This document shows positions 34,701 to 43,656 of a stretch of DNA of 64,000 nt, piece by piece. Made by a program: the position numbers and the translations under genes. Below the pieces are notes generated by a model that was given only the letters and a program-made list of their open reading frames with translations, did not search any database and was not told the origin of the DNA. Numbering within the stretch: position 1 is the stretch's first letter; every line of letters begins with the position of its first letter. This stretch comes from Rhizobium sp. FKY42 (lineage in GTDB: Bacteria; Pseudomonadota; Alphaproteobacteria; Rhizobiales; Rhizobiaceae), in assembly GCF_005222835.1 (NCBI RefSeq), contig NZ_STGA01000009.1:44177-108176 (forward strand), written 5' to 3'.

Positions 34701-36448
34701 CACAGCTTCTCTCGGTTCAAAACCTCAGCGTCGGCTTCGGCAGAGGCGACAACATCAAGCCCATCATCCGGGATGTCAGTTTTACGCTCGATGCCGGTGA
34801 AACGCTGGCCATCGTCGGCGAGAGCGGGTCCGGCAAGTCGGTCACGGCGCTTTCCATCAACCGGCTGATCGATTACGGCGGCGGCCGTATTCTGGACGGT
34901 CGCATCGATTTTGCCGCTTCGAATGGCCGGGCGCTGGATCTTGCCACCCTGCAAGAGAACCAACTGGAGCGTATTCGCGGTTCCGAAATTGGCATGATCT
35001 TTCAGGAGCCGATGACCTCGCTCAACCCTGTCGTCACCATCGGCAGGCAGATCGAGGAAGTCTTTCGCTTGCAAGGCAAGAGCGGTTCAGAGGCCCGGAC
35101 CGAGACGCTGCAGGCGCTCGACCGTGTTCGCATAGCCGATGCCGCCCGCCGTCTCAGCTACTATCCGCATCAGCTTTCCGGCGGCATGCTCCAGCGGGTG
35201 ATGATCGCCATGGCGCTTGCCGCCTCCCCTCGCCTGCTGATTGCCGATGAGCCGACAACGGCGCTGGATGTCAGCGTGCAGGCGCAGATCATGGCGCTCT
35301 TGTCCGAGCTTCAGCGAGAAACCGGCACCGGCCTCATCTTCATCACGCATGATCTGGGACTTGTCGCAGGCATTGCAGACCGCGTCATGGTCATGCAGGC
35401 GGGGCAGGTGGTGGAACAGGGGGCGGCGGACCATATTCTCGATCATGCGCAGCACCCCTATACGCAACATCTCTTGAAGGCGGTTCCGCACTTCACCAAT
35501 GGCAACCATGTGCGTGAAGATGCACCACGCCTTGCGCCATCTGCGGCAAAAGCCTGCCTGTCCGTCGAAGGTCTCACCGTTCGCTTTCCCGCCACTGCCG
35601 GCCTTCTGCGCCGCTCCATCGGCGCCATCCATGCTGTCGAATCCGTCGATTTCGATATTCTACCCGGCGAGACACTGGCGATTGTCGGCGAGAGCGGTTC
35701 GGGCAAATCCACCACCGCGCGGGCACTGCTCGGTCTGGTAAACCCAACCCGCGGAACCTTCCGCGCTGATGCGCAGCAGGCAACACAATCGCAAAAGCCT
35801 ATGCAGATGGTGTTTCAAAACCCTTATGCCTCGCTGAACCCCCGCCTCGATGTTCAAAGCCTTTTGTCAGAGCCCGTTCTCGCGGCAGGACAGCGCCTGA
35901 CCAGGGACATTCAGGCGCGCATGACTTCGCTACTGGAGCGTGTAGGCCTGCCGAGCGATAGCCTTACCCGCTATCCGCATGAGTTTTCCGGCGGCCAGCG
36001 CCAACGCCTGTGCATTGCCCGCGCGCTTATGCTCGATCCATCGATTCTTGTGCTGGATGAAGCGGTTTCCGCGCTGGATGTCTCGGTGCAGGCCCGCGTG
36101 CTCGATCTGCTGATCGACCTGCAAAAGGAGCGCAACCTCGCCTATCTCTTCGTCTCGCATGATATGGCTGTGGTGGAACGCATCGCTCACAGGATCGCCG
36201 TGCTCTATGGCGGGCAGATCGTCGAAATTGGTGAGGCGCGTTCGGTGCTTTCCAATCCGCAACATGCTTATACCAGAAAGCTGATTGCCGCCGTGCCGAC
36301 TATTGAAAGAAGGCGCGAACGTTTTGAGCTGAACACGGATGCCGTTCCAACCCTGTTGCGCCCCGCCGGATATGAGCCTCCGCCCGCAGAGTGGTCCACC
36401 CTCGCGCAGGATCATCTCGTGCGCATCCAGCCAGCCGCCAATGCCTGA
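34697..36448 (+). CDS. Opp/Dpp ATPase with two fused nucleotide-binding domains
   Basis: A 583-residue fusion of DppD- and DppF-like ATPases. Domain 1 has Walker [11 protein letters not shown], signature [15 protein letters not shown] and Walker [17 protein letters not shown]. Domain 2 has [25 protein letters not shown] and [16 protein letters not shown], where the usual Pro after DE is Ala (DEAVSALD). It overlaps the DppC gene by 4 bases and ends 15 bases before the hydrolase start. The fusion replaces two separate ATPase genes. Confidence 0.93.
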   Translation: MTQLLSVQNLSVGFGRGDNIKPIIRDVSFTLDAGETLAIVGESGSGKSVTALSINRLIDYGGGRILDGRIDFAASNGRALDLATLQENQLERIRGSEIGMIFQEPMTSLNPVVTIGRQIEEVFRLQGKSGSEARTETLQALDRVRIADAARRLSYYPHQLSGGMLQRVMIAMALAASPRLLIADEPTTALDVSVQAQIMALLSELQRETGTGLIFITHDLGLVAGIADRVMVMQAGQVVEQGAADHILDHAQHPYTQHLLKAVPHFTNGNHVREDAPRLAPSAAKACLSVEGLTVRFPATAGLLRRSIGAIHAVESVDFDILPGETLAIVGESGSGKSTTARALLGLVNPTRGTFRADAQQATQSQKPMQMVFQNPYASLNPRLDVQSLLSEPVLAAGQRLTRDIQARMTSLLERVGLPSDSLTRYPHEFSGGQRQRLCIARALMLDPSILVLDEAVSALDVSVQARVLDLLIDLQKERNLAYLFVSHDMAVVERIAHRIAVLYGGQIVEIGEARSVLSNPQHAYTRKLIAAVPTIERRRERFELNTDAVPTLLRPAGYEPPPAEWSTLAQDHLVRIQPAANA

Positions 36449-36463
36449 AACCCGGATTCGACC

Positions 36464-37477
36464 ATGCCACAGACAGCTGATCTCACCTCGCCATTCGAAT
36501 CCGCCTTCTCCCTTCTGAAGACGAGCATTGATGAGGGACGTATTCCGGGCGGCGTACTGGGCATGATCGATCGTCAAGGCAACCGGTTGACGCGTGCCAT
36601 TGGCCTTGCACAGAAGATTGGCGATGAACGTCCCATGACGCTCGAGACATGGTTCGATCTGGCATCGCTCACCAAGGTGATCTTCACCACGCGCCGCATT
36701 CTGGAACTTGCGGCGGCGGGGACAATCGATCTGGATGCACCGATTACCACCGTCATCCCCGATTTTCGTCAATATGCGCCGAACTGTTGGGAACGTTCAG
36801 TCACCTTTCGCCAATGTCTCGGCCATCAGACGCCTTTTCCGGCGGTCGAACCGATCTACACCTATGACGGCGACCCGGATCGCCTGCGTGCTTTCGTGCT
36901 GCAGCGCGAATGGCGACACTGCGAACCCGCCTATTCGGACATCAACTATATCCTTCTCGGCATCGCGCTGGAGCGTCTGGAGGGCAAGCGCATTCGTGAC
37001 ATGGACGCCGGTTCTGGCTTCGCCTTTTCCGGTGATCCCGCCGTCACAGCCGCAACAGAGTTCTGCAACTGGCGCAACCGCATGATCTGCGGCGAGGTGC
37101 ATGACGAAAACTGTTTTGCGCTGCAAGGCTCCGGCCATGCAGGGCTTTTCGGCACAGTGGATGCGGTTCTCACCTATGCGGCTTCACTCCTGCAAGGCGA
37201 TCTGAACGGCGACCCTGTGGTGCAATGGATGCGCCAGCCCCTGTCAGAGAAGCGCACGCACGGCTGGGAGCGCGCCCATGCCGGATGGTCCGGCGGTTCG
37301 CTGTGCAACGAAAGCGTCATCGGCCATACGGGTTTTACCGGCACCGGTCTCTGGATCGATTTCGAGCGCGGTCGCGCCTGGACGCTGTTGACCAATCGCG
37401 TTCACCCCACCCGCCATTTCGACAGCGGCATTTTTACGCTAAGGGCTGGGTTAAGCGATGCCATCAATGGTTATTGA
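36464..37477 (+). CDS. Cytoplasmic beta-lactamase-fold hydrolase, AmiE/YbbE-like
   Basis: A 337-residue serine hydrolase with the S-x-x-K motif SLTK at 68-71, Y-S-D at 157-159 in place of Y-x-N, the family segment GEVHDEN at 210-216 and the K-T-G equivalent HTG at 288-290. It has no signal peptide. B. subtilis AmiE (YbbE), of this fold and linked to MurNAc genes, is an N-acetylmuramoyl-L-alanine amidase. The same role here, freeing the peptide from imported muropeptides, fits the position between the importer and anmK. Esterase or D-peptidase activity is the alternative. Confidence 0.83.
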   Translation: MPQTADLTSPFESAFSLLKTSIDEGRIPGGVLGMIDRQGNRLTRAIGLAQKIGDERPMTLETWFDLASLTKVIFTTRRILELAAAGTIDLDAPITTVIPDFRQYAPNCWERSVTFRQCLGHQTPFPAVEPIYTYDGDPDRLRAFVLQREWRHCEPAYSDINYILLGIALERLEGKRIRDMDAGSGFAFSGDPAVTAATEFCNWRNRMICGEVHDENCFALQGSGHAGLFGTVDAVLTYAASLLQGDLNGDPVVQWMRQPLSEKRTHGWERAHAGWSGGSLCNESVIGHTGFTGTGLWIDFERGRAWTLLTNRVHPTRHFDSGIFTLRAGLSDAINGY

Positions 37478-37487
37478 GGAGAGAGAA

Positions 37488-38603
37488 ATGCAGCCGATCT
37501 GGGCCGTGGGTTTGATGACCGGAACCGTTCTCGATGGGAACATCGACGTTGCCCTCCTGAAAACCGATGGCGAGCGGATCGAGGCATTCGGCGCTTATAC
37601 GCTGGCACCCTATGATCGGGCCGTCCGCGACCTTCTGGAAGAAACGCTTGCTCAAGCCCGCAAGTGGAATTTCGAAGGGCCGGAACCTGAGATCTTTACC
37701 GGTGCAGAAGAGGCTTTGACACGGGCACAATCTGCAGCCGTGCGTGAACTGGTGGAAAGCACCGGCCTTTCCATGACCGATATCGGCATTGTCGGCTTTC
37801 ACGGTCAGACGGTTCTGCACCGCGCGCCGCAGCCGGGCCGCATTGGCGCAACACGGCAACTTGGCGATGGCGAGTTGATGGCCAAGCTCCTGGGCTGCAA
37901 GGTGGCTTACGACTTCCGCAGCGCGGATGTGCGTGCCGGAGGTCAGGGCGCACCGCTTGCCGCCGCTTATCATTCCGCTTTATTGAAAGGCGTTTCACAG
38001 GATGGATCTGCGGCCATTCTCAATCTTGGTGGTGTCGCCAATACCACCTGGAGTGACGGCAAGGGCCATGTCGTCGCCTTCGATACGGGTCCGGCCAATG
38101 CGCCGATCAATGACTGGATCAAGCAGCATGGTCGCGGCGACATGGACCGCGACGGTCTTATTGCAGCCTCTGGCACAGTGAACGAGGAGCGCCTGCATCA
38201 GCTTCTGCAACATCCTTATCTCACGGCAAACTTCCCGAAATCGCTGGATCGTTTCGACTTTGGCGCCTCCATGGCAGAAGGGCTCTCTCTGGAGGATGGC
38301 GCGGCGACGCTGACGGCGTTCACGGCATCTGCGGTCGGCAAGGCACTGGATCTATTGCCGGAAAGGCCGCAAAAGCTCTTCGTCAGCGGTGGCGGTCGCC
38401 ATAATCCAACGCTGATGAGAATGTTGGGCGAACGCGCCAAGATCGAGGTTCAACCGGCGGAAACGCTGGGCTGGCGCGGTGATGCGGTGGAGGCCGAATG
38501 CTTCGCCTTCCTCGCCGTGCGCGTGCTTCGCGATCTGCCGATCAGCTTCCCCACCACGACAGGTGCGCCGGAGCCGCTGAAAGGCGGCAGACTGGCAGGA
38601 TAA
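37488..38603 (+). CDS. anmK: Anhydro-N-acetylmuramic acid kinase
   Basis: A 371-residue ASKHA-fold kinase that opens the 1,6-anhydro ring and phosphorylates anhMurNAc to MurNAc-6-phosphate, the MurQ substrate. Motifs are [19 protein letters not shown] near the N-terminus, [25 protein letters not shown] and [14 protein letters not shown] with the catalytic Asp. The ATG at 37488 has GAGGAGAGAG upstream. It follows the hydrolase by 10 bases and meets the convergent GNAT gene stop to stop. Confidence 0.95.
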   Translation: MQPIWAVGLMTGTVLDGNIDVALLKTDGERIEAFGAYTLAPYDRAVRDLLEETLAQARKWNFEGPEPEIFTGAEEALTRAQSAAVRELVESTGLSMTDIGIVGFHGQTVLHRAPQPGRIGATRQLGDGELMAKLLGCKVAYDFRSADVRAGGQGAPLAAAYHSALLKGVSQDGSAAILNLGGVANTTWSDGKGHVVAFDTGPANAPINDWIKQHGRGDMDRDGLIAASGTVNEERLHQLLQHPYLTANFPKSLDRFDFGASMAEGLSLEDGAATLTAFTASAVGKALDLLPERPQKLFVSGGGRHNPTLMRMLGERAKIEVQPAETLGWRGDAVEAECFAFLAVRVLRDLPISFPTTTGAPEPLKGGRLAG

Positions 38604-39023
38604 TCAAAGCTTTTTCTTCAGAAACTTCCGGGTGCGCCCGATGGGGAAATCCGGAAGTTCGCCGAATACTTCATATCCCTGACGGGTATAGGCCTTTTCG
38701 GCAACGGGATTGAATGTATCGATCCAGGCGGAATGGCAGCCTCTGGCTCTTGCCTCTTCCTCTGCCGCTTGCAGCATGCGGCCTGCCATGCCCTGCCCGC
38801 GAAGGGCTTCATCCACCCACAGCCACTGGGTGAAAAGCCAGCCCCAACCGGTATAACCGTTGATGCCCGCCTTGAGAGCACCCGCATCGTCCCGGACAAG
38901 AACTGTCAGCGCTTTGCGCTCCGACGGCCCGACATCGGCGTCATTGAAGGCTGCGAGGTTTTCACCAATTACGCCAAGCTCATCCGGCTCGGGTTTATCC
39001 GTTACAACGAGTTTCGTGTTCAT
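38604..39023 (-). CDS. GNAT family N-acetyltransferase
   Basis: A 139-residue acetyltransferase. The acetyl-CoA pyrophosphate loop is in VDEALRGQGMAGRMLQAAEE (Q/R-x-x-G-x-G/A type), and the C-terminal part CHSAWIDTFNPVAEKAYTRQ with GYEVFG is typical of the family. Its stop codon abuts that of anmK on the other strand. The acceptor is unknown; antibiotic, polyamine and protein acetylation are all possible. Confidence 0.87.
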   Translation of the reverse strand: MNTKLVVTDKPEPDELGVIGENLAAFNDADVGPSERKALTVLVRDDAGALKAGINGYTGWGWLFTQWLWVDEALRGQGMAGRMLQAAEEEARARGCHSAWIDTFNPVAEKAYTRQGYEVFGELPDFPIGRTRKFLKKKL

Positions 39024-39131
39024 TTTTGTGTTCTAGGCGGCATTCGCTGCGCTGAACAGAGACAAAACGCTTCACACCGCCCGCGTGAATGCCTAGCTTC
39101 GCCCCAAATCACGGACGGGGTGTAAGGGCGG

Positions 39132-39833
39132 ATGGAACTGGAAGCGGCAACAGGTAGCGATCGCAGAAGAGGCTCAGGCGTCAAGCTGGCCTATGATGTA
39201 CTGCGCGATGAAATTCTCGACCTGGTGCTGCAACCGGGAAGCGCGATTGACGAAGTTCAACTGGCGGAACGCTTCAACATGTCGCGAACGCCGATTCGCG
39301 AGGCATTGGTACGACTAGCAGCAGAAGGCTTGATCCATACCCTGCCCAATCGGTCGACGCTTGTCGCGCCGATCGATTTCCTGAATATGCACACCTATTT
39401 CGATGCGTTGGTGCTCATGTATCGCGTCACGACCAAACTGGCGGCGCAACACCACAGGGCCCCGGATCTGGCACTCATCAAGGAGAAGCAGAGACAGTTT
39501 GCGGATGCCGTCAAAGCCCAGGACGCGCTGGCGATGATCGCCACCAATGCCGAATTTCACCTTGCCATAGCGGAGGCGGGACGCAACGCCCATTTTGTCA
39601 GCTTTTTCAAAAGGCTCCTTGATGAGGGGAGACGCATCCTGCGGCTTTACTATCAGTCTTATGAAGACCGCCTTCCGCATCGCTTCGTACAAGAGCACGA
39701 GGATATGATCTCTGCCATCGAGAATCGTAATCTCGAACTTGCGGAGGAGTTGGCCCGCGATCATGCCGAGCAGATTGTCGCTCAGGTTCAGAAGCTGCTT
39801 GTGCATGGCGAGCGGCTGCAAATGATAATTTGA
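39132..39833 (+). CDS. GntR family regulator, FCD subfamily
   Basis: A 233-residue regulator with an N-terminal winged helix (KLAYDVLRDEILDLVLQPGS, then ERFNMSRTPIREALVRLA) and a helical FCD domain with the metal or ligand His-containing segment TNAEFHLAIAEAG. It lies 95 bases before the DHDPS-family gene, with a TTGTCGACAA palindrome in the gap. It probably regulates that gene and senses its substrate, an organic acid or amino-acid derivative. No ligand can be named. Confidence 0.9.
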   Translation: MELEAATGSDRRRGSGVKLAYDVLRDEILDLVLQPGSAIDEVQLAERFNMSRTPIREALVRLAAEGLIHTLPNRSTLVAPIDFLNMHTYFDALVLMYRVTTKLAAQHHRAPDLALIKEKQRQFADAVKAQDALAMIATNAEFHLAIAEAGRNAHFVSFFKRLLDEGRRILRLYYQSYEDRLPHRFVQEHEDMISAIENRNLELAEELARDHAEQIVAQVQKLLVHGERLQMII

Positions 39834-39845
39834 CACAAGGAATTA

Positions 39846-39855
39846 TTGTCGACAA
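39846..39855. promoter_or_regulatory. Candidate GntR/FCD operator
   Basis: TTGTCGACAA is a perfect 10-base palindrome in an AT-rich gap between the GntR gene and the DHDPS-family gene. FCD-type GntR proteins often bind TTGT-N2-ACAA. The AT-rich stretch after it would hold the promoter. Confidence 0.5.
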
Positions 39856-39928
39856 ATAAAATACAAAACACTATAGATGCGGCTAGGATAACCGCGTGCT
39901 TGCGCGCGCGAACAGAGGGAATATTCGC

Positions 39929-40891
39929 ATGGCCACTTCCGTGTTTTCAGGCGTCATGCCTGCGTTGATGACCCCTTGCAAAGCGGACCGCACACCGGAT
40001 TTCGATGCGCTGGTGCGCAAGGGTCAGGAACTGATTGCGGCGGGAATGTCTGCCGTCATCTACTGTGGCTCCATGGGCGACTGGCCGCTTCTGACAGATG
40101 CTCAGCGCATGGAAGGCGTGGAACGTCTGGCCAAGGCTGGCGTTCCGGTCATCGTCGGCACCGGTGCGGTCAACACGGCAACGGCAGTGGCCCATGCGGC
40201 TCATGCGCAGAAGGTTGGCGCGAAGGGCTTGATGGTCATCCCTCGCGTCCTGTCCCGCGGCTCAGTCATCTCTGCGCAGAAGGCGCATTTCAAGGCGATC
40301 CTGTCTGCTGCACCCGATCTTCCGGCCGTCATCTACAATAGCCCCTATTATGGCTTTGCCACCCGCGCCGATCTGTTTTTCGCACTGCGCGCCGAACACC
40401 CGAACCTCGTCGGCTTCAAGGAATTCGGCGGCACCGACGATTTGCGCTATGCGGCGGAGAACATCACCAGCCGCGCCGATGAGGTGACGTTGATGATTGG
40501 CGTTGATACCGCCGTGTTCCACGGCTATGTCAATTGCGGCGCAAGCGGTGCCATCACGGGCATCGGTAATGTTCTGCCGAAGGAAGTGCTGCATCTTTGC
40601 AAGCTTTCCCAGGCCGCAGCTGCAGGCGACTTTGATGCTCGCGCCCGCGCACTCGAACTGGAAAATGCGCTCGGCGTTCTCTCCTCCTTCGACGAAGGCC
40701 CGGATCTGGTTCTCTTTTTCAAGTACATGATGGTGCTGAAGGGTGAGAGCGAATACACGCTGCACTTCAACGAAACGGACGAGCTGACGGAAAGCCAGCG
40801 CGGCTATGTCGAAGCGCAGTTCACCCTCTTCAACACCTGGTATGCAGGCTGGAGCAAGCAAACCGGCGCCGTACAGACCTACATGCCCTGA
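39929..40891 (+). CDS. Dihydrodipicolinate synthase/N-acetylneuraminate lyase family protein
   Basis: A 320-residue TIM-barrel Schiff-base lyase. The lysine is K164 (LVGFKEFGGTDD), the proton-relay tyrosine Y136 (AVIYNSPYYG) and the carboxylate-binding region is YCGSMGDWPL (45-54), differing from the GTTGE of true DapA. It is therefore probably not the lysine-pathway enzyme; aldolase or deaminase action on a keto acid, such as in hydroxyproline or sugar-acid breakdown, is plausible. The ATG at 39929 has GAGGGA upstream. It follows a GntR gene, so it is likely substrate-induced. Confidence 0.87.
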   Translation: MATSVFSGVMPALMTPCKADRTPDFDALVRKGQELIAAGMSAVIYCGSMGDWPLLTDAQRMEGVERLAKAGVPVIVGTGAVNTATAVAHAAHAQKVGAKGLMVIPRVLSRGSVISAQKAHFKAILSAAPDLPAVIYNSPYYGFATRADLFFALRAEHPNLVGFKEFGGTDDLRYAAENITSRADEVTLMIGVDTAVFHGYVNCGASGAITGIGNVLPKEVLHLCKLSQAAAAGDFDARARALELENALGVLSSFDEGPDLVLFFKYMMVLKGESEYTLHFNETDELTESQRGYVEAQFTLFNTWYAGWSKQTGAVQTYMP

Positions 40892-40908
40892 TGCATCGCG
40901 CCGGGGCC

Positions 40909-40948
40909 CGCGCCGTCAACCTTGATATTTATCAAGATTGACGGCGCG
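40909..40948. repeat. Near-perfect 40-base palindrome
   Basis: The 19-base arms at 40909-40927 (CGCGCCGTCAACCTTGATA) and 40930-40948 pair with a single mismatch around a TT centre. It starts 18 bases after the DHDPS-family stop. There is no T-tract, but the stem is so strong that it would fold in RNA. It may be a terminator, a cruciform, or an operator for the downstream gene. Confidence 0.75.
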
Positions 40949-41030
40949 CCCTTCGGCAGTAAACCTCTTGAACTCTGAAGCGTCAGCCGATAACGACCTT
41001 GATGACCTCAACTCAATCAGGCGTCTCGGC

Positions 41031-41957
41031 ATGGCTCCAGAATTCCTCGTAACGCATTCCGGCGGTTTCCACGCGGATGAGCTTCTGTCGAGTGTCGTCC
41101 TCACGCGCCTGTATCCGCAGGCTCGCATTGTTCGTAGCCGCGCGCCGGACTGGATCACGCCGTCGAGTAACCGCATCATCTATGACGTCGGCGGCGCTTA
41201 TGATCCGGATGCCCGCATATTCGATCATCACCAGCGCGGCGCGCCTTTGCGCGATGATGGTCAGCCTTTCAGCTCTTTTGGTCTGGTCTGGCGGCATTAT
41301 GGTCAGGATTATCTGAGAGCCTTGCAGGTTCCCGAAAAGAATGTCGCCACCCTTCATCAAAGTTTCGATCAGGACTTCGTTTTGCCGATCGACCTTATGG
41401 ACAATGGGGCACTGAACCCATCTGCAGCCGGGCCGCTAGCCGATCTCACGCTGCCGGTTCTTCTGGAAACATTGAAGCCGGTTTTCGATGACAAGTCACC
41501 GGAAGCAGACGACCGGGCGTTTCATGTCGCGCTCGTCATTGCTCGCAGTTTCGTTGAAGCCAACCTGAAGCAGGACGCCGCCAAGCTGCGCGCCGAATCC
41601 ATGGTGATGAAGGCGATTGCCGCCGCCGGAGACAGGAAGGTTCTAGAGCTGCCAATGGGCATGCCTTTCCGTCCCGCCATCGTAAAGGCTGGCGCGGAAC
41701 ATCTGCTCTTCGTCGTGCACCCGCGCGATCAGGATTGGTGTCTGACCGGCATTCGCCGGGTTAGTGACAGTTTCGAATTGCGCGCGGATCTGCCAAAAGC
41801 CTGGGCAGGCCTGACCGGTCAGGCACTGGCCGATGCAAGCGGCGTGGCAGGCGCTACCTTCTGTCATAACGGCCGGTTCATTGCCGCAGCAGCAACGCGG
41901 GAAGCAGCTTTGCAACTGGCAGAACTTGCCGTCGCAGAGCATCTGAAAGCAGTTTGA
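41031..41957 (+). CDS. MYG1/UPF0160 family metal-dependent hydrolase
   Basis: A 308-residue protein of the MYG1 (GAMM1) family, related to DHH phosphoesterases. The N-terminal metal motif is THSGGFHADELLSSVVL, then VGGAYDPDARIFDHHQRG carries the DHH-like D-H-H. Eukaryotic MYG1 is reported to be a 3'-5' exoribonuclease; the bacterial role is not established. The ATG at 41031 starts exactly at the conserved domain but has no clear ribosome site, so a nearby non-ATG start upstream remains possible. Confidence 0.85.
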   Translation: MAPEFLVTHSGGFHADELLSSVVLTRLYPQARIVRSRAPDWITPSSNRIIYDVGGAYDPDARIFDHHQRGAPLRDDGQPFSSFGLVWRHYGQDYLRALQVPEKNVATLHQSFDQDFVLPIDLMDNGALNPSAAGPLADLTLPVLLETLKPVFDDKSPEADDRAFHVALVIARSFVEANLKQDAAKLRAESMVMKAIAAAGDRKVLELPMGMPFRPAIVKAGAEHLLFVVHPRDQDWCLTGIRRVSDSFELRADLPKAWAGLTGQALADASGVAGATFCHNGRFIAAAATREAALQLAELAVAEHLKAV

Positions 41958-41966
41958 CGAACAGCT

Positions 41967-43481
41967 TCAGCTTTCCAGCGCTTGGACCTTGCGAGTGAGA
42001 TCATCGAGATAGGCCGTGACGGACAAATCGGAGCCCGTGGAATCCATAAGCAACTGGCTGGGTGACTTCGATCGTCCAAACTGATGGACATTGCGGTTCA
42101 ACCAGTTTTTTAATGGCTCATAATCGCCTGTCTCCAGGCCATCGGAGACAGCTTTTTCATGATTGGCAGCAGCGAAGAACTGCGACGACATGATATTGCC
42201 CAGCGTGTAGGTGGGGAAAGAACCGACCAGCCCCGACGACCAGTGGACATCCTGTAGCACGCCCAGCGTATCATTCGGCACGTCGAGACCCAGATAAGCC
42301 TTCACTTCTTCCCGCCAGATTGCGGGTAGATCCGACACACGAATTTCTCCGGCCATCAATCCAGCCTCGATCTTTGAGCGAAGCATGATGTGAAAGTCAT
42401 AGGTCAGTTCATCCGCTTCGACACGGATAAAGCCAGGGCGCGTGGCATTGACCGCACGCCAGAAGGCATCCGAATCCACATCTGCCAGCTGCTCCGGGAA
42501 GCAGGCTTGCAGATCCTTGAAGTGAAGCTCCCAGAACCGACGCGAGCGGCCAACGCGGTTTTCCCACAGGCGCGATTGGGATTCATGGACACCAAAGCTC
42601 GCACCGCCGACCGCATAGAGATTGATGAAGTCCGTTGCAAAGACGGAGCGTGAAAAGGCCGGTGCAACGCCCTGCTCGTACATGCCGTGTCCTGCCTCGT
42701 GCCAGACGGCGAACAGACCCGCTGGCAGCCAGTTCTCCCGGAAACGGCCGGTAATACGCACGTCTGAACTGGTGAAGGAAATCTCGAATGGATGCACGGC
42801 ATCATCCAGACGGCCGCGGTTGAAATCATAGCCGAAGCGAGCCGCCATCTTGCTGGAAAAGTCTCGCTGGGTCTCGACGGGGTAGCTGCGTTCCAGAATG
42901 TCGATACGCGTCTTCACCTGCTTGGCCCGCTCCAGAAGTGGCAGCAAGCCCTTGCTCAGATCGTCATAAACGGTTTTCAGCCGCAACCAGGTCATGCCCG
43001 GTTCGTAAGCCGATATCGCCGCATCATACGGATGCTCACCGTAACCGATGGCCTCCGCGATCTGCCGCTGCATCTCCATGGTGTGCTCAAGATAGGGCGC
43101 GAAAGCCGCAAAATCATTAGCAGCACGGGCACTCGTCCAAGCCCCTTGAGCAACCGTCTTAAGCTCCGCCGCAGCACTGATCAGATCCGCCGGAATTCTG
43201 GAAAGCACGGCAATGGCGCCTTTCGCCTGTTCAACGGCCAGGCGGCGGGTATCTCTTGGCGCAACCCCCTTCAATTCCACTTGCGCATTCTCGATTGAAC
43301 GCTGAAGCGCATCGCTGGTCGCCATGTCTCTGGCAATGCCAACGAGTGTTGCAATCTGCTTGGCTCGCGCTTCCAGCCCGCCCGGAGGCATCATGGTGCG
43401 CGAATCCCAGGTCAGCAGATTGACCGAACAGAGAACGTCGTTGACGCGGGCAATCTCTGCTTCGAATGCGGCATAGCTCAT
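41967..43481 (-). CDS. Carboxypeptidase Taq, M32 metallopeptidase
   Basis: A 504-residue zinc metallocarboxypeptidase removing C-terminal residues from peptides in the cytoplasm. The zinc site HEAGH is at residues 261-265 (FAVWHEAGHGMYEQG), followed by the family sequence VGGASFGVHESQSRLWEN. Length is normal for M32. The ATG at 43481 has AGGAG 6 bases upstream, so a 14-residue longer start is unlikely. It is divergent from a GntR gene and convergent to the MYG1 gene. Confidence 0.94.
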   Translation of the reverse strand: MSYAAFEAEIARVNDVLCSVNLLTWDSRTMMPPGGLEARAKQIATLVGIARDMATSDALQRSIENAQVELKGVAPRDTRRLAVEQAKGAIAVLSRIPADLISAAAELKTVAQGAWTSARAANDFAAFAPYLEHTMEMQRQIAEAIGYGEHPYDAAISAYEPGMTWLRLKTVYDDLSKGLLPLLERAKQVKTRIDILERSYPVETQRDFSSKMAARFGYDFNRGRLDDAVHPFEISFTSSDVRITGRFRENWLPAGLFAVWHEAGHGMYEQGVAPAFSRSVFATDFINLYAVGGASFGVHESQSRLWENRVGRSRRFWELHFKDLQACFPEQLADVDSDAFWRAVNATRPGFIRVEADELTYDFHIMLRSKIEAGLMAGEIRVSDLPAIWREEVKAYLGLDVPNDTLGVLQDVHWSSGLVGSFPTYTLGNIMSSQFFAAANHEKAVSDGLETGDYEPLKNWLNRNVHQFGRSKSPSQLLMDSTGSDLSVTAYLDDLTRKVQALES

Positions 43482-43529
43482 TTTGTGCTCCTGATTGAGC
43501 TTCTGACCCGCAGTGAAGAACACGGGACA

Positions 43530-43555
43530 AATCGTAATAATTAGCTAATACGATT
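43530..43555. promoter_or_regulatory. Inverted repeat in the M32/GntR divergent region
   Basis: AATCGTA (43530-43536) and TACGATT (43549-43555) form a 7-bp inverted repeat. The related sequence ATTATCGTATTATT lies at 43623-43636, 20 bases before the GntR start. Both contain ATCGTA-like elements with A/T flanks, so they are candidate operators for the GntR protein. Confidence 0.45.
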
Positions 43556-43656
43556 CCAACGAATTCACATGGTGTCAATCTAAATTGACTTCACATCATT
43601 GACGAATTTCCGCAAATACGGAATTATCGTATTATTCAACTATAACAGTCGCGATC

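Noticed and set aside
39929..40891. True DapA (lysine biosynthesis)
   Set aside because: The GTTGE carboxylate motif is replaced by GSMGD, and the gene sits behind a GntR regulator as a catabolic gene would.
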